DNA of 64,000 nucleotides from Labedella gwakjiensis (GTDB lineage: Bacteria > Actinomycetota > Actinomycetes > Actinomycetales > Microbacteriaceae). The notes under the pieces were generated by a model, which worked only from the letters and a program-made list of their open reading frames with translations, searched no databases and had not been told where the DNA came from. Of this stretch, positions 8,711 to 16,729 are shown one piece after another; the stretch's first letter is position 1; each line of letters starts with the position of its first letter. A program made the position numbers and the translations under genes. The DNA lies in assembly GCF_003014675.1 (NCBI RefSeq), contig NZ_PYAU01000001.1, positions 2,790,001 to 2,854,000 of the forward strand. The letters run 5' to 3'.

Positions 8711-9735
8711 GTCGTCGACTCCGACGGGTGGAGGGTGACGCTCTCCGGCAGGTTCTCGCCGTCGCCGAAACGCACGAGCGTCTGGCCGAGCTGGCTGCCG
8801 ACGATGTCGACGGGCCGTGCCGATCCGTCGACGACGACGCACCCTGTGGCCCCTGAGATCGCGACGACTGCCGATGGCGGTACGACGGCGATCTCGATGG
8901 GGTCGGTGAGCTCCGCGGTCGTCGTGAAGCTCGTGGCCTCGCCCGCGATGGCTTCTCGAACCAGCGATGAGGACGTGAGAGCAGAGAGCGCTGCAGTGTC
9001 CGTGACCGCCCCGTCCGTACCGAGCGGGAGGCGCTCGCCGTCGACGACGAGCACGCGCTGGCCGGGCACGAGATCCTCGGGCAGCTCGGCCGACGCCGAC
9101 GTGAGTCCCGCGGCGAGGACGGCGAGCGGGTCGCCGGCCGTCACCGTCGCCCCGGTCCCAGCATCGCACTCGTCGACCGCGACCGATGCAGCCGGGATCC
9201 AGAGGATCCGTGAGGCGGCGACGCCGTCCAGCTCCGCCCGATCCCCGAGATCGCGGAAGCGCCGTTCGAGGGCGTCGAGCGTCTCGCGTCCGAGTACGCC
9301 GTCGACCGTGATGGGCTCGCCGAGGCGCGACAGCTCCTGCTGCACCGCGCGGACGTCGTCTCCCGTGTCCTCCTCGACGAGGTCCCGCCAGAGGGGTATG
9401 CGCGTCGCGAGGGTGAGGATCGGGGCACCGTCGATCGAGAGCGCGCTGTCGCCCGAGGTGATCGTGCCGCCGGCCGCGCACGTGAAGGAGGTGACTCGTC
9501 CGTCGCCGGGAGAGGCGAGCGTGGTCGCGCCACCGAGTGCGAACTCCACGGTGACCGAACGGGCGTCGTCGAACGGCTGCGAACCGACCGGCGCCGAGCT
9601 GATCGCGCTCGGCGTCTCGAGAGCCTGCGGCGACGCCGGGCTCAGCACCAGAGCGGCGATCGCGGCACCGGCCGCGACGGCCGCCGCGGTGGCGACGGCG
9701 GTGCCCCCGAGCACACGCCAGCTGACACGCGTCAT
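8701..9735 (-). CDS. Periplasmic-adaptor-like (HlyD) protein with peptidoglycan-binding domain
   Basis: This 344-residue secreted or membrane-anchored protein has an N-terminal hydrophobic helix (about residues 8-32) and a beta-rich biotinyl/HlyD-like region. A peptidoglycan_binding_1 module sits near residues 125-160 (DVRAVQQELSRLGEP...DGVLGRETLDALERR). A C-terminal membrane-fusion-type barrel follows. This architecture is common in actinobacterial adaptors of ABC exporters, where the PG module may fix the adaptor to the wall. The ATG at 9735 overlaps the lipoprotein stop. Confidence 0.78.
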   Translation of the reverse strand: MTRVSWRVLGGTAVATAAAVAAGAAIAALVLSPASPQALETPSAISSAPVGSQPFDDARSVTVEFALGGATTLASPGDGRVTSFTCAAGGTITSGDSALSIDGAPILTLATRIPLWRDLVEEDTGDDVRAVQQELSRLGEPITVDGVLGRETLDALERRFRDLGDRAELDGVAASRILWIPAASVAVDECDAGTGATVTAGDPLAVLAAGLTSASAELPEDLVPGQRVLVVDGERLPLGTDGAVTDTAALSALTSSSLVREAIAGEATSFTTTAELTDPIEIAVVPPSAVVAISGATGCVVVDGSARPVDIVGSQLGQTLVRFGDGENLPESVTLHPSESTTCG

Positions 9736-10355
9736 CGATCCTGCATCCCCAAGAGACCGAGCGGGTCGCTCTCGCAGACCTCGACGGCGGCGAGCCCAGT
9801 GCGGACATCGACGATGAACGGGGAGCTCTCGAGCTCGATGTCCTGGCTGTATTCCGCGGCCGTGTAACCGCGGTCCACGCCGCCGCTGTCCTGGAGGCAC
9901 TGGACCACGATGGCGTTGTCGTCGAGGTGCTCGGGGTTTCGGTCGACCCACGAGTACAGGAGTCCGACGCTGTCCTCTCCCGATGTCCGAGAGCAGTCGT
10001 TGACCGTCTCGTGAGCGGCGTCCTGGTCGGCGCCCGGCGTGCTGGTGGTCTCGTAGGAGCCGTCCGGCTCGAATCCACCGAACTCGATCCCCGCGTCCGC
10101 CAAGCACGCTCGGAATCGTTCCGTCATCTCCGAGTACTCCTGGTCAGTGACGACTCCGTCCTCGAGGATCCGCCGCTCGACGTCCGTCGTCGCGGCTTGC
10201 CACTCGGCGGTGAATTCCGCGGCCCACGGCCCCTCGATGCGAGGGGCCGTGGGCGTGGCCGATGCGGCTCGAGAGGTGAAGGCTGTGGCGGTACATCCGG
10301 TGAGCGCGAGAGGGGCGGACGCGAGGAACGCGAGGCCCGCGTACGTCTGCTTCAT
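9732..10355 (-). CDS. Lipoprotein of unknown function heading an exporter operon
   Basis: This 207-residue protein has a signal peptide and a lipobox ending LALTGC (Cys at about residue 21), so it is probably lipidated and held outside the membrane. The mature part is acidic, with several cysteines near FRACLADAGI, NDCSRTS, VVQCLQDS and EVCESDP, which could form disulphides. The ATG at 10355 follows a GGGGGG purine run. It is coupled by ATGA to the adaptor gene, so it may be a substrate-capturing or sensing partner of the exporter. No named family recognised. Confidence 0.7.
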   Translation of the reverse strand: MKQTYAGLAFLASAPLALTGCTATAFTSRAASATPTAPRIEGPWAAEFTAEWQAATTDVERRILEDGVVTDQEYSEMTERFRACLADAGIEFGGFEPDGSYETTSTPGADQDAAHETVNDCSRTSGEDSVGLLYSWVDRNPEHLDDNAIVVQCLQDSGGVDRGYTAAEYSQDIELESSPFIVDVRTGLAAVEVCESDPLGLLGMQDR

Positions 10356-10487
10356 GATCCCCCCCGAATACGAACGTGATGTCGCGAGCGGCCGCCCGCG
10401 GCATCGACCGTAACAGAAACAGTATTCGTATAGGTACGCAGGTCGACAACCTGTGGTGAGTACTCGGGGCCGCGACGTCGTCGGCGT

Positions 10488-10493
10488 TAGACT
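10488..10493 (+). promoter_or_regulatory. Likely -10 element of aspA
   Basis: TAGACT lies 138 nt before the chosen aspA ATG, predicting a leader of about 130 nt. I see no clear -35. Confidence 0.4.
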
Positions 10494-10631
10494 CGATCCG
10501 TCCCGCCACAAGCACCGACATCGGCAATGGAGCCAACCACCGTGACACTTTCACAGAGAGCGCCGCGCCCGCGCGTCGCGACCACCGCAACGACGACGAC
10601 CGCGACGTACGACACCTTCGGCAGTGAGAAC

Positions 10632-12116
10632 ATGACAGACACCGAGACCCACCGTTCCGCCGGCGCTCCGGCCTCCGATGTGCGGACGGAGACGGACTCC
10701 CTCGGGTCGCTCGACATCCCGGCCGACGCCTACTGGGGCATCCATACAGCGAGGGCTCTCGAGAACTTCCCGATCACGAAGCGACCGATCTCCGTCTACC
10801 CGGATCTCGTGGTCGCGCTCGCCTCGGTGAAGCAGGCGGCGGCGCGCACGAACGCCGACCTCGGCGTGCTCAGCCGTGCGAAGGCCGACCTCATCGACCA
10901 GGCGTGTCAGCGGGTCATCGGCGGCGAGTTCCACGACCAGTTCGTCACGGGCGTCATCCAGGGAGGCGCCGGCACGTCCACGAACATGAACGCGAACGAG
11001 GTCATCACCAACGTCGCTCTCGAGATCGCGGGCCGGCCAAAGGGCGACTACGCGTTCCTCTCGCCCTACGACCACACCAACCGCAGTCAGAGCACCAACG
11101 ACGTCTACCCCACGGCCGTCAAGATCTCGCTCGCCTTCGCCCTGCGCCACCTCCTCGACGAGCTCGAGCAGCTGCGCGCCTCGTTCGCCGCCAAGGCCGT
11201 CGAGTTCCGACACGTCCTCAAGGTGGGGCGCACGCAGCTGCAGGACGCCGTGCCGATGACCCTCGGCCAGGAGTTCCACGGCTTCGCCACGACTCTGGGA
11301 GAGGATCACGCACGGCTCTCCGAGACGGTGTGGCTCCTCGCGGAGATCAACCTCGGAGCGACCGCGATCGGCACGGGAATCACCGCGGACCCGCGCTACG
11401 CCGCCGCCGTCGTCGACCACCTCAACAGCATCACCGGACTGCGCCTCGAGACGGCCCCCGACCTCATCGAGTCCACGAGCGATGCCGGCGGATTCATGTC
11501 GTTCAGCGGAACCCTCAAGCGTTCGGCGATCAAGCTCTCGAAGATCTGCAACGACCTCCGGCTGCTCTCGAGCGGCCCTCAGGCCGGGTTCGGGGAGATC
11601 AACCTGCCGCCGCGTCAGGCGGGCTCGAGCATCATGCCCGGCAAGGTGAACCCGGTGATCCCCGAGGTCGTCAATCAGGTGGCCTTCTCCGTCGTCGGCG
11701 CGGACATGACCGTCACGATGGCTGCCGAGGCCGGGCAGCTCCAGTTGAACGCCTTCGAGCCGGTGATCGCGCACTCCCTGCTGCAGTCGATCACGTGGCT
11801 CACGCAGGCCTGCTGGACGCTCCGCGTGAACTGCATCGACGGCATCACGGCGAACGAGGAACGACTCGGAACCATGGTGGGCAGCTCCGTCGGCGTCATC
11901 ACGGCACTCACCCCGTTCATCGGCTACACGGCGGCGGCGGCGCTCGCGAAGACGGCGCTCCTCACGGGCCGGAACGTCGCCGACCTCGTGGTCGAGGCCG
12001 ATCTCATGTCGCGCGACGAGGTCGACAAGCAGCTGTCACCCGCACGGCTGTCGGGTCTCGAGGCCACGACGATGGCCATCCCGATCATCGACATCGACGA
12101 GCAGACCGGCGCCTAG
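10632..12116 (+). CDS. aspA: Aspartate ammonia-lyase (aspartase)
   Basis: This 494-residue member of the fumarase/aspartase superfamily releases ammonia from L-aspartate to give fumarate. Family blocks are intact: QGGAGTSTNMNANEVI near 112-127, the TNRSQSTNDVYPTA segment near 151-164 and the catalytic-loop signature GSSIMPGKVNP at residues 331-341. NMNANEV and the overall length favour aspartase over class II fumarase, although the two are close. The ATG at 10632 starts the first convincing homology; in-frame codons from 10527 would add 35 arginine/threonine-rich residues. Confidence 0.88.
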   Translation: MTDTETHRSAGAPASDVRTETDSLGSLDIPADAYWGIHTARALENFPITKRPISVYPDLVVALASVKQAAARTNADLGVLSRAKADLIDQACQRVIGGEFHDQFVTGVIQGGAGTSTNMNANEVITNVALEIAGRPKGDYAFLSPYDHTNRSQSTNDVYPTAVKISLAFALRHLLDELEQLRASFAAKAVEFRHVLKVGRTQLQDAVPMTLGQEFHGFATTLGEDHARLSETVWLLAEINLGATAIGTGITADPRYAAAVVDHLNSITGLRLETAPDLIESTSDAGGFMSFSGTLKRSAIKLSKICNDLRLLSSGPQAGFGEINLPPRQAGSSIMPGKVNPVIPEVVNQVAFSVVGADMTVTMAAEAGQLQLNAFEPVIAHSLLQSITWLTQACWTLRVNCIDGITANEERLGTMVGSSVGVITALTPFIGYTAAAALAKTALLTGRNVADLVVEADLMSRDEVDKQLSPARLSGLEATTMAIPIIDIDEQTGA

Positions 12117-12119
12117 GAG

Positions 12120-12169
12120 ACGAGAAGAGGGATCGTGCACGTCTCGGCGTGCACGATCCCTCTTCTCGT
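12120..12169. terminator. Terminator between aspA and the FAH-family gene
   Basis: Perfect 21-nt arms (12120-12140 and 12149-12169) surround the loop GTCTCGGC. There is no long T-tract, but the stem is very stable and serves convergent genes. Confidence 0.85.
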
Positions 12170-12184
12170 GTCGAGGGACGAGAC

Positions 12185-13066
12185 TCAGACCATGCGGCAG
12201 TGGGTCGTGAGCTCGCCGATCCCGTCGATCGAGACGGTGACGGTCGACCCGTCCTGCAGGAAGACCTGCGGGTCGCGCGAGTAGCCGGCCCCTCCGGGGC
12301 TTCCGGTGGAGATGAGCGTGCCCGGCAGGAGGGTCGTGCTGCCGGAGATGTGGGAGATGAGTCGGGCGACGCTCCTCACCATGAGAGCCGTCGAGGAGTC
12401 CTGGAGCAGGCGGCCGTCGAGCACGGTCTTCACGTGGAGGTCCTGCGGGTCGGCGACCTCGTCCTTCGTGACGGCGACGGGCCCCGTGGGGGTGAAGCCG
12501 TCGAACGACTTGCAGCGCGTCCACTGCGTCTCCGAGTACTGGATGTTGCGCGCCGTGATGTCGTTGACGACCGTGTAGCCCCACACGTAGTCGAGCGCGT
12601 CCTCCTCGGACACGTTGCGCGCCGGTCGGCCGATGATCACGCCGAGCTCGGCTTCGTAGTCGACCTGCTCGCTCAGTTCGCGCGGCCAGGTCGTGGTGTG
12701 GTCGTGGCCCGTGAGCGAGTTCGGCCACAGGGTGAAGAGGGTGGGCGCCTGATCCGTCTTGAGGTTGAGCTCGGAGGAGTGCGCGGAGTAGTTGAGGCCG
12801 ACGGCGATCACGACGGGCGGCTCGAGGACGGCGGAGGCGTGCTCGAGTCCGGAGAGCGGCACCGGGTCGATGCCCGACGCGGCGGCGTTGCCGACGTAGG
12901 CCGTGACGCGCGCGAGCTCGTCGTCGCCTCGGGTGATCAGTTCCTGAAGGGTCGCCGGTGCATCGTCGAGGATCTCGTCGAGGAACACCGCCCCGTCATC
13001 GACGACGGCCGCCAGGCGGACACCGGCGTCGGGCTGGGCAGGGGAGCTGAGGTGCGCGAACTTCAC
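12185..13066 (-). CDS. Fumarylacetoacetate hydrolase family protein
   Basis: This 293-residue protein carries the FAH catalytic domain in its C-terminal two-thirds. The metal-binding core is visible as VDYEAELGVIIGR and the following VWGYTVVNDITARN, then SFDGFTPTGP, STALMVRSVARLI and TLISTGSPGG. Family members cleave acylpyruvates, isomerise homoprotocatechuate intermediates or decarboxylate oxaloacetate; sequence alone does not decide which. The GTG at 13066 sits six bases behind TAGCCT on the minus strand. Confidence 0.88.
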   Translation of the reverse strand: MKFAHLSSPAQPDAGVRLAAVVDDGAVFLDEILDDAPATLQELITRGDDELARVTAYVGNAAASGIDPVPLSGLEHASAVLEPPVVIAVGLNYSAHSSELNLKTDQAPTLFTLWPNSLTGHDHTTTWPRELSEQVDYEAELGVIIGRPARNVSEEDALDYVWGYTVVNDITARNIQYSETQWTRCKSFDGFTPTGPVAVTKDEVADPQDLHVKTVLDGRLLQDSSTALMVRSVARLISHISGSTTLLPGTLISTGSPGGAGYSRDPQVFLQDGSTVTVSIDGIGELTTHCRMV

Positions 13067-13072
13067 ACCCCT

Positions 13073-13078
13073 AGGCTA
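13073..13078 (-). promoter_or_regulatory. -10 element of the FAH-family gene
   Basis: Minus strand TAGCCT, six bases, GTG at 13066. Confidence 0.55.
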
Positions 13079-13163
13079 TCCGTTCGACCGGGCCCTCACA
13101 GGGGTCGCCGCGCCTGCACGGTCATCTGCCGGACGCGTCGCTCGCCGACCTGCCCCCGACATG

Positions 13164-13214
13164 ATTCATCGCCCGGTGCTGCGGCGATGCCTGCGAGTCG
13201 ACCGGGCGATGAAT
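13164..13214. repeat. Inverted repeat, 14-bp arms, in a divergent intergenic region
   Basis: ATTCATCGCCCGGT at 13164-13177 and its exact complement at 13201-13214 are separated by 23 nt. The element lies between the FAH-family gene and the FKBP gene, about 100 nt from each start. It is not placed as a terminator for either gene. It could be an operator or an RNA structure. Confidence 0.6.
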
Positions 13215-13316
13215 GCGTAGCAGCATCATGCTCCTCGGGGCGCGTGGACGCAAGACCCCCGTCGATCGAATCGCGCTCTCTTTGACGTGCGGAGTCGCCC
13301 ACGGTTGGATGGACAC

Positions 13317-13688
13317 ATGACTGAAGCACGCAACAAGCCAGAGATCGACGCCCCCACCGGTCCCGCACCGGAGTCCCTCGAGATCGTCGACCTCATCGTC
13401 GGCGACGGAGACGAGGCGAAGGCATCGTCGACCGTCGAGGTGCACTACCTCGGCGTCTCCCACTCCTCGGGCGAGGAGTTCGACTCCTCGTGGAGCCGCG
13501 GACAGAGCATCACGTTCCCCCTCGCGCAGCTCATCCAGGGATGGCAGGAGGGCATCCCCGGCATGAAGGTCGGCGGACGTCGTCAGCTCACCGTTCCGCC
13601 GCACCAGGCCTACGGCCCGGCCGGATCGGGACACCGCCTCTCGGGCGAGACCCTCATCTTCGTGATCGACCTGCTCGGCGTGCGCTGA
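13317..13688 (+). CDS. FKBP-type peptidyl-prolyl cis-trans isomerase
   Basis: This 123-residue cytoplasmic protein consists of one FKBP domain. Visible landmarks are VEVHYLGV, FDSSWSRGQSITFPL, VIQGW-like LIQGWQEGIPGMKVGGRR, the PHQAYGPAG loop and the closing strand LIFVIDLLGV. It should catalyse prolyl isomerisation during folding. The ATG at 13317 avoids an upstream in-frame arginine-rich stretch. TTGGAT lies six bases before it, a near match to the leaderless pattern seen elsewhere here. A terminator follows at once. Confidence 0.9.
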   Translation: MTEARNKPEIDAPTGPAPESLEIVDLIVGDGDEAKASSTVEVHYLGVSHSSGEEFDSSWSRGQSITFPLAQLIQGWQEGIPGMKVGGRRQLTVPPHQAYGPAGSGHRLSGETLIFVIDLLGVR

Positions 13689-13704
13689 GGCCCATCTCCG
13701 TAGA

Positions 13705-13746
13705 CGACGAACCCCCGACGGACTCGCTTCCGTCGGGGGTTCGTCG
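13705..13746. terminator. Terminator after the FKBP gene
   Basis: Perfect 18-nt arms (13705-13722 and 13729-13746) with loop CTCGCT. It lies between convergent genes. Confidence 0.88.
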
Positions 13747-13763
13747 CGTTCGCCGGCGCGGCC

Positions 13764-14162
13764 TCAGGGAGTCGATGTGATCAGTTCGATGATGACGAGG
13801 ACCACGGTGACGAGGGGGAAGAGGGCCTGGACGATGGCGCTCTTCCAGCGGCCGGGACCGCTCGAGACGAGGGCGAGAGCCGCGAGCACCATGCTCGAGA
13901 CCGAGAAGAGACCGATCGCGAGACCGGGACCCACGAGCCCCACGGCATAGAGGATCACGCCGAGGATCGTGCCGATCGCGAGGAAGAGGTTGTAGAAGCC
14001 CTGGTTGTAGGCGAGGATCCTGGTCGTCTCGGCATCCTCCTGGCTCGCGAGCCCGAATCGACGCCACACCGTCGGACGGGTCCACGCCACGGACTCCCAG
14101 TAGAAGATGAGCACGTGCACGGCCGCAGCGGCGACGGCGGCCGCGGTGATGAGGATGATCAT
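13764..14162 (-). CDS. DUF1304 family membrane protein
   Basis: This 132-residue protein has four predicted membrane helices and matches DUF1304 through the conserved HVLIFYWESVAW start and AYNQGFYNLFLAIG in the second helix region. The family has no assigned function. The ATG at 14162 is six bases behind a minus-strand TAGTCT, so it has its own leaderless promoter. It is divergent from an Lrp-type regulator. Confidence 0.85.
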   Translation of the reverse strand: MIILITAAAVAAAAVHVLIFYWESVAWTRPTVWRRFGLASQEDAETTRILAYNQGFYNLFLAIGTILGVILYAVGLVGPGLAIGLFSVSSMVLAALALVSSGPGRWKSAIVQALFPLVTVVLVIIELITSTP

Positions 14163-14168
14163 GGCTTG

Positions 14169-14174
14169 AGACTA
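14169..14174 (-). promoter_or_regulatory. -10 element of the DUF1304 gene
   Basis: Minus strand TAGTCT, six bases, ATG at 14162. Confidence 0.6.
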
Positions 14175-14324
14175 GAGCAGTGGGCGCTGTGCGGTAACGC
14201 GTTGTTCACCCGCGGGGTACCGCGTTGTGGGGGAGGGCGCATCGTCCAGGCTTCCGTAGACTTCCGGAGGCGGAGGTATCGATCAGCTCCGCCGAGAACC
14301 GAAACCCGAAGCAAGGACAGAGTC

Positions 14325-14807
14325 GTGACGACCTCCAGGAGCGAACAGCTCGACGACATCGATAGGGCGCTTCTGCGTCTGTTGTCGAAGAACGCGCGGT
14401 CGTCAGGTTCAGCGCTCGCGGGGGAGCTCGGCATCGCCGAGTCGACCGTGTCGCTGCGGGTGCGGCGGCTTCAGCGTTCGGGCCACATCACGGGTTACCA
14501 CGCCGATATCGACCTCAACGCCCTCGGTGCTCCCATCCAGGCGATCATCGCCGTCCGGCTCACGAAGCATGCGCGCGCGGAGATCGAACGCTTCCGCGCC
14601 GAGGCTCCGACGTGGCCTGGCGTCATGGCCCTGTTCCACATGGGAGGACGCGACGACTACCTCCTCCACCTCGCCGCCCACAACTCGACGGAGCTCCGCG
14701 ATTTCGTGGTCGATTACCTCACGGGCCACCCGGCCGTCGCGCACACCGAGACGAACCTCGTCTTCGAGTACGCCCGCGGTACGGGCTGGTACGACCTCCT
14801 GAGCTGA
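14325..14807 (+). CDS. Lrp/AsnC family transcriptional regulator
   Basis: This 160-residue protein has an N-terminal AsnC-type helix-turn-helix (about residues 9-55, with DIDRALLRLLSKNAR and ALAGELGIAESTVSLRVRRL) and a C-terminal RAM ligand-binding domain containing MGGRDDYLLHLAA. Such regulators sense amino acids or related metabolites as octamers. The GTG at 14325 is chosen because translation further upstream has no homology. It may control the divergent DUF1304 gene or the monooxygenase that follows 100 bp downstream. Confidence 0.88.
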   Translation: MTTSRSEQLDDIDRALLRLLSKNARSSGSALAGELGIAESTVSLRVRRLQRSGHITGYHADIDLNALGAPIQAIIAVRLTKHARAEIERFRAEAPTWPGVMALFHMGGRDDYLLHLAAHNSTELRDFVVDYLTGHPAVAHTETNLVFEYARGTGWYDLLS

Positions 14808-14907
14808 GAGCCGCGCCTGTCGGCGCGTACCCGCGGGAATTCCGTGGCGGTCGATCTCCTTGTCCTTGAGAGCGGCGAACGACGGCCGCAGGAAAGGTCG
14901 GTACCCC

Positions 14908-15990
14908 GTGGAGTTGTCCGTTCTCGATCTCGTGTCCGTCCGTCGAGGCCAGTCGACGTCGGCGGCTCTGTCCGCCTCCCTCGACCTCGTCGCTGCAGCC
15001 GACGGACTCGGATACACCCGCTACTGGTTCGCCGAGCACCACAACATGGCGTCGGTCGCATCGACGAACCCGGCGACGCTCATCGCGCTCGCCGCCTCGC
15101 GCACAGAGAGGATCCGGCTCGGATCCGGCGGGGTGATGCTTCCCAACCACGCCGCCCTCGTGATCGCGGAGCAGTTCGCCCTGCTCGAGGCCGCAGCGCC
15201 GGGGCGCATCGACCTGGGTCTCGGTCGTGCTCCCGGAAGCGATCCCGTCGTGAGCGCGGTGCTCACCCGCTCCGGTCCGACCACCCGGGTCGACACGTTC
15301 CCCGACGCGGTCTCCGATCTGCTCGCGATGCTCTCCGGCGACGGCGCCCACGTGCGTCTCACCTCTGGCGAGGAGTACAGCCTCCGGTCCACACCGTCGG
15401 CCGCTTCGACGCCACTCGCGTGGCTGCTCGGATCGAGCGACTACTCGGCCCTGCTCGCGGCACAGCTCGGACTTCCGTACGTGTTCGCCCACCACTTCGC
15501 GGGCGCCGGCGGGGGAGCGGAGCGAGCGGTCGAGCTCTACCGATCCCGATTCGAGCCGTCCGAGCTCCTGGCGGCTCCGCGCACCTTCGTGACCGCATCG
15601 GTGGTCGCCGCCGACACGGCAGAAGAGGCCGATGCTCTCGCGCTTCCTCAGTTGCAGCTCATGGCACGTCTCCGCACGGGGGCGAAGCTCGGTCCCCTTC
15701 CGACCGTCGAGGACGCGGCCGCCGCAGAATTGACCCCGGTGCAGCAGGAGTTCGTCGAGCAGGGGCGTCGTTCGTCGATCATCGGCGATGCCGCCACAGC
15801 CGCCGGAGCGCTCCGTGATCTGGCGGCCCGCTTCGAGGTCGACGAGATCATGGTCTCGCCGGTCGCCTCGGAGCACGACGGCGCCGAGACGGGAACGGCC
15901 GGCTCTCGCGCCCGAACGCTCGAACTCCTGGCTGGAGAGTTCCTCGGCGCGGAGGCTCGAGCCGCCGTCTCGCCGGCCCTGGCCGGCTGA
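14908..15990 (+). CDS. LLM-class flavin-dependent oxidoreductase (luciferase-like)
   Basis: This 360-residue TIM-barrel monooxygenase of the bacterial luciferase superfamily shows YTRYWFAEHHNM, RIRLGSGGVMLPNHAALVIA, RIDLGLGRAPG and a central PLAWLLGSSDYSA segment. It uses reduced FMN and oxygen; the substrate is unknown. The GTG at 14908 follows an AGGAAAGG ribosome site. A TTG at 14860 would give a longer product but without a ribosome site. There is no reductase partner next to it, unlike the monooxygenase at 22581. Confidence 0.85.
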   Translation: MELSVLDLVSVRRGQSTSAALSASLDLVAAADGLGYTRYWFAEHHNMASVASTNPATLIALAASRTERIRLGSGGVMLPNHAALVIAEQFALLEAAAPGRIDLGLGRAPGSDPVVSAVLTRSGPTTRVDTFPDAVSDLLAMLSGDGAHVRLTSGEEYSLRSTPSAASTPLAWLLGSSDYSALLAAQLGLPYVFAHHFAGAGGGAERAVELYRSRFEPSELLAAPRTFVTASVVAADTAEEADALALPQLQLMARLRTGAKLGPLPTVEDAAAAELTPVQQEFVEQGRRSSIIGDAATAAGALRDLAARFEVDEIMVSPVASEHDGAETGTAGSRARTLELLAGEFLGAEARAAVSPALAG

Positions 15991-16004
15991 GCGGCCGGGT
16001 CTGC

Positions 16005-16613
16005 TCAGAAGCCGAAGTCTCCGCCCCCGAAGTCACCGCCACCGAAGTCCCCACCGCCGAAGTCGCCGCCTGAGGCATCCCAGCCTCCAGAATCGGCTCC
16101 TGTGCCGCTGGTGTCCGTGGCCGTCTCCCCGCCGGCGTCTGCTGCCGAGTCGGAGGAGAAGTCGCCCATCGGCGGGAGGAACGCGCTGACGATCGCCGAT
16201 CCGATCACGTAGCCCGCGACGGTTCCGAGGAGCGAGCCTCCGACGATCGAACCGAATCCGGGTCCACGCTGCCCCCCTCCGAAGGAGCGCTCGAGGGTGC
16301 CGGGGCTTCGCAGCTCGGAACGGGTGGCGGCCGATGCGAGCGACGACGCCGACGCGTCGCGCGGTGCCTCGCCCTGCGGGGCGTTCGCGCTCAGGTCGTC
16401 GAAGACCATCTGTCGCTGCTCGGGCGTGAGCTTCTCGAACGCCTCGGCGTGCACCTGCTCGATCGTCTCCGGCGGGGCGGTTCGGAGGAGGTAGCGGTAA
16501 CGCTCCACCGCGATCTCGTCCTCCGAACGGGGCGACGCGGCTCCGGGGCCGGTCGTTGCGGTCGGCCGATTCGGTTCCTCGTCGCGCCCGAGGAGTCTGT
16601 CGAGGAAGCCCAT
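16005..16613 (-). CDS. Hypothetical protein with C-terminal GGGDF repeats
   Basis: This 202-residue protein begins MGFLDRLLGR, a short amphipathic helix. A mostly helical region follows (YRYLLRTAPPETIEQVHAEAFEKL), then a glycine-rich hydrophobic segment (about 122-148) that may cross or touch the membrane, an acidic serine/glycine linker and four GGGDF-like repeats ending in GF. Similar glycine-aspartate-phenylalanine tails occur on many short actinobacterial proteins of unknown function. The ATG at 16613 follows an AAAGGA site; starting 10 codons earlier would read through that site. Confidence 0.7.
   Translation of the reverse strand: MGFLDRLLGRDEEPNRPTATTGPGAASPRSEDEIAVERYRYLLRTAPPETIEQVHAEAFEKLTPEQRQMVFDDLSANAPQGEAPRDASASSLASAATRSELRSPGTLERSFGGGQRGPGFGSIVGGSLLGTVAGYVIGSAIVSAFLPPMGDFSSDSAADAGGETATDTSGTGADSGGWDASGGDFGGGDFGGGDFGGGDFGF
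16012..16071. repeat. Four tandem 15-bp repeats encoding GGGDF units
   Basis: Four units of 15 bp (16012, 16027, 16042, 16057), each beginning CCGAAGTC on the plus strand, encode the repeated tail of the glycine-rich protein. Units differ mainly at third codon positions. Confidence 0.9.
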
Positions 16614-16729
16614 GATCGTCCTTTCGCCCTGAGAACGGTCCACGAGCGTCTGAACGCGGACATCGCCCTGCTTAGAGCGTAGGAGCGCCGCGTGTACCTG
16701 TGCTGTGTCGTGGCTGTGAGAATAAGCGC

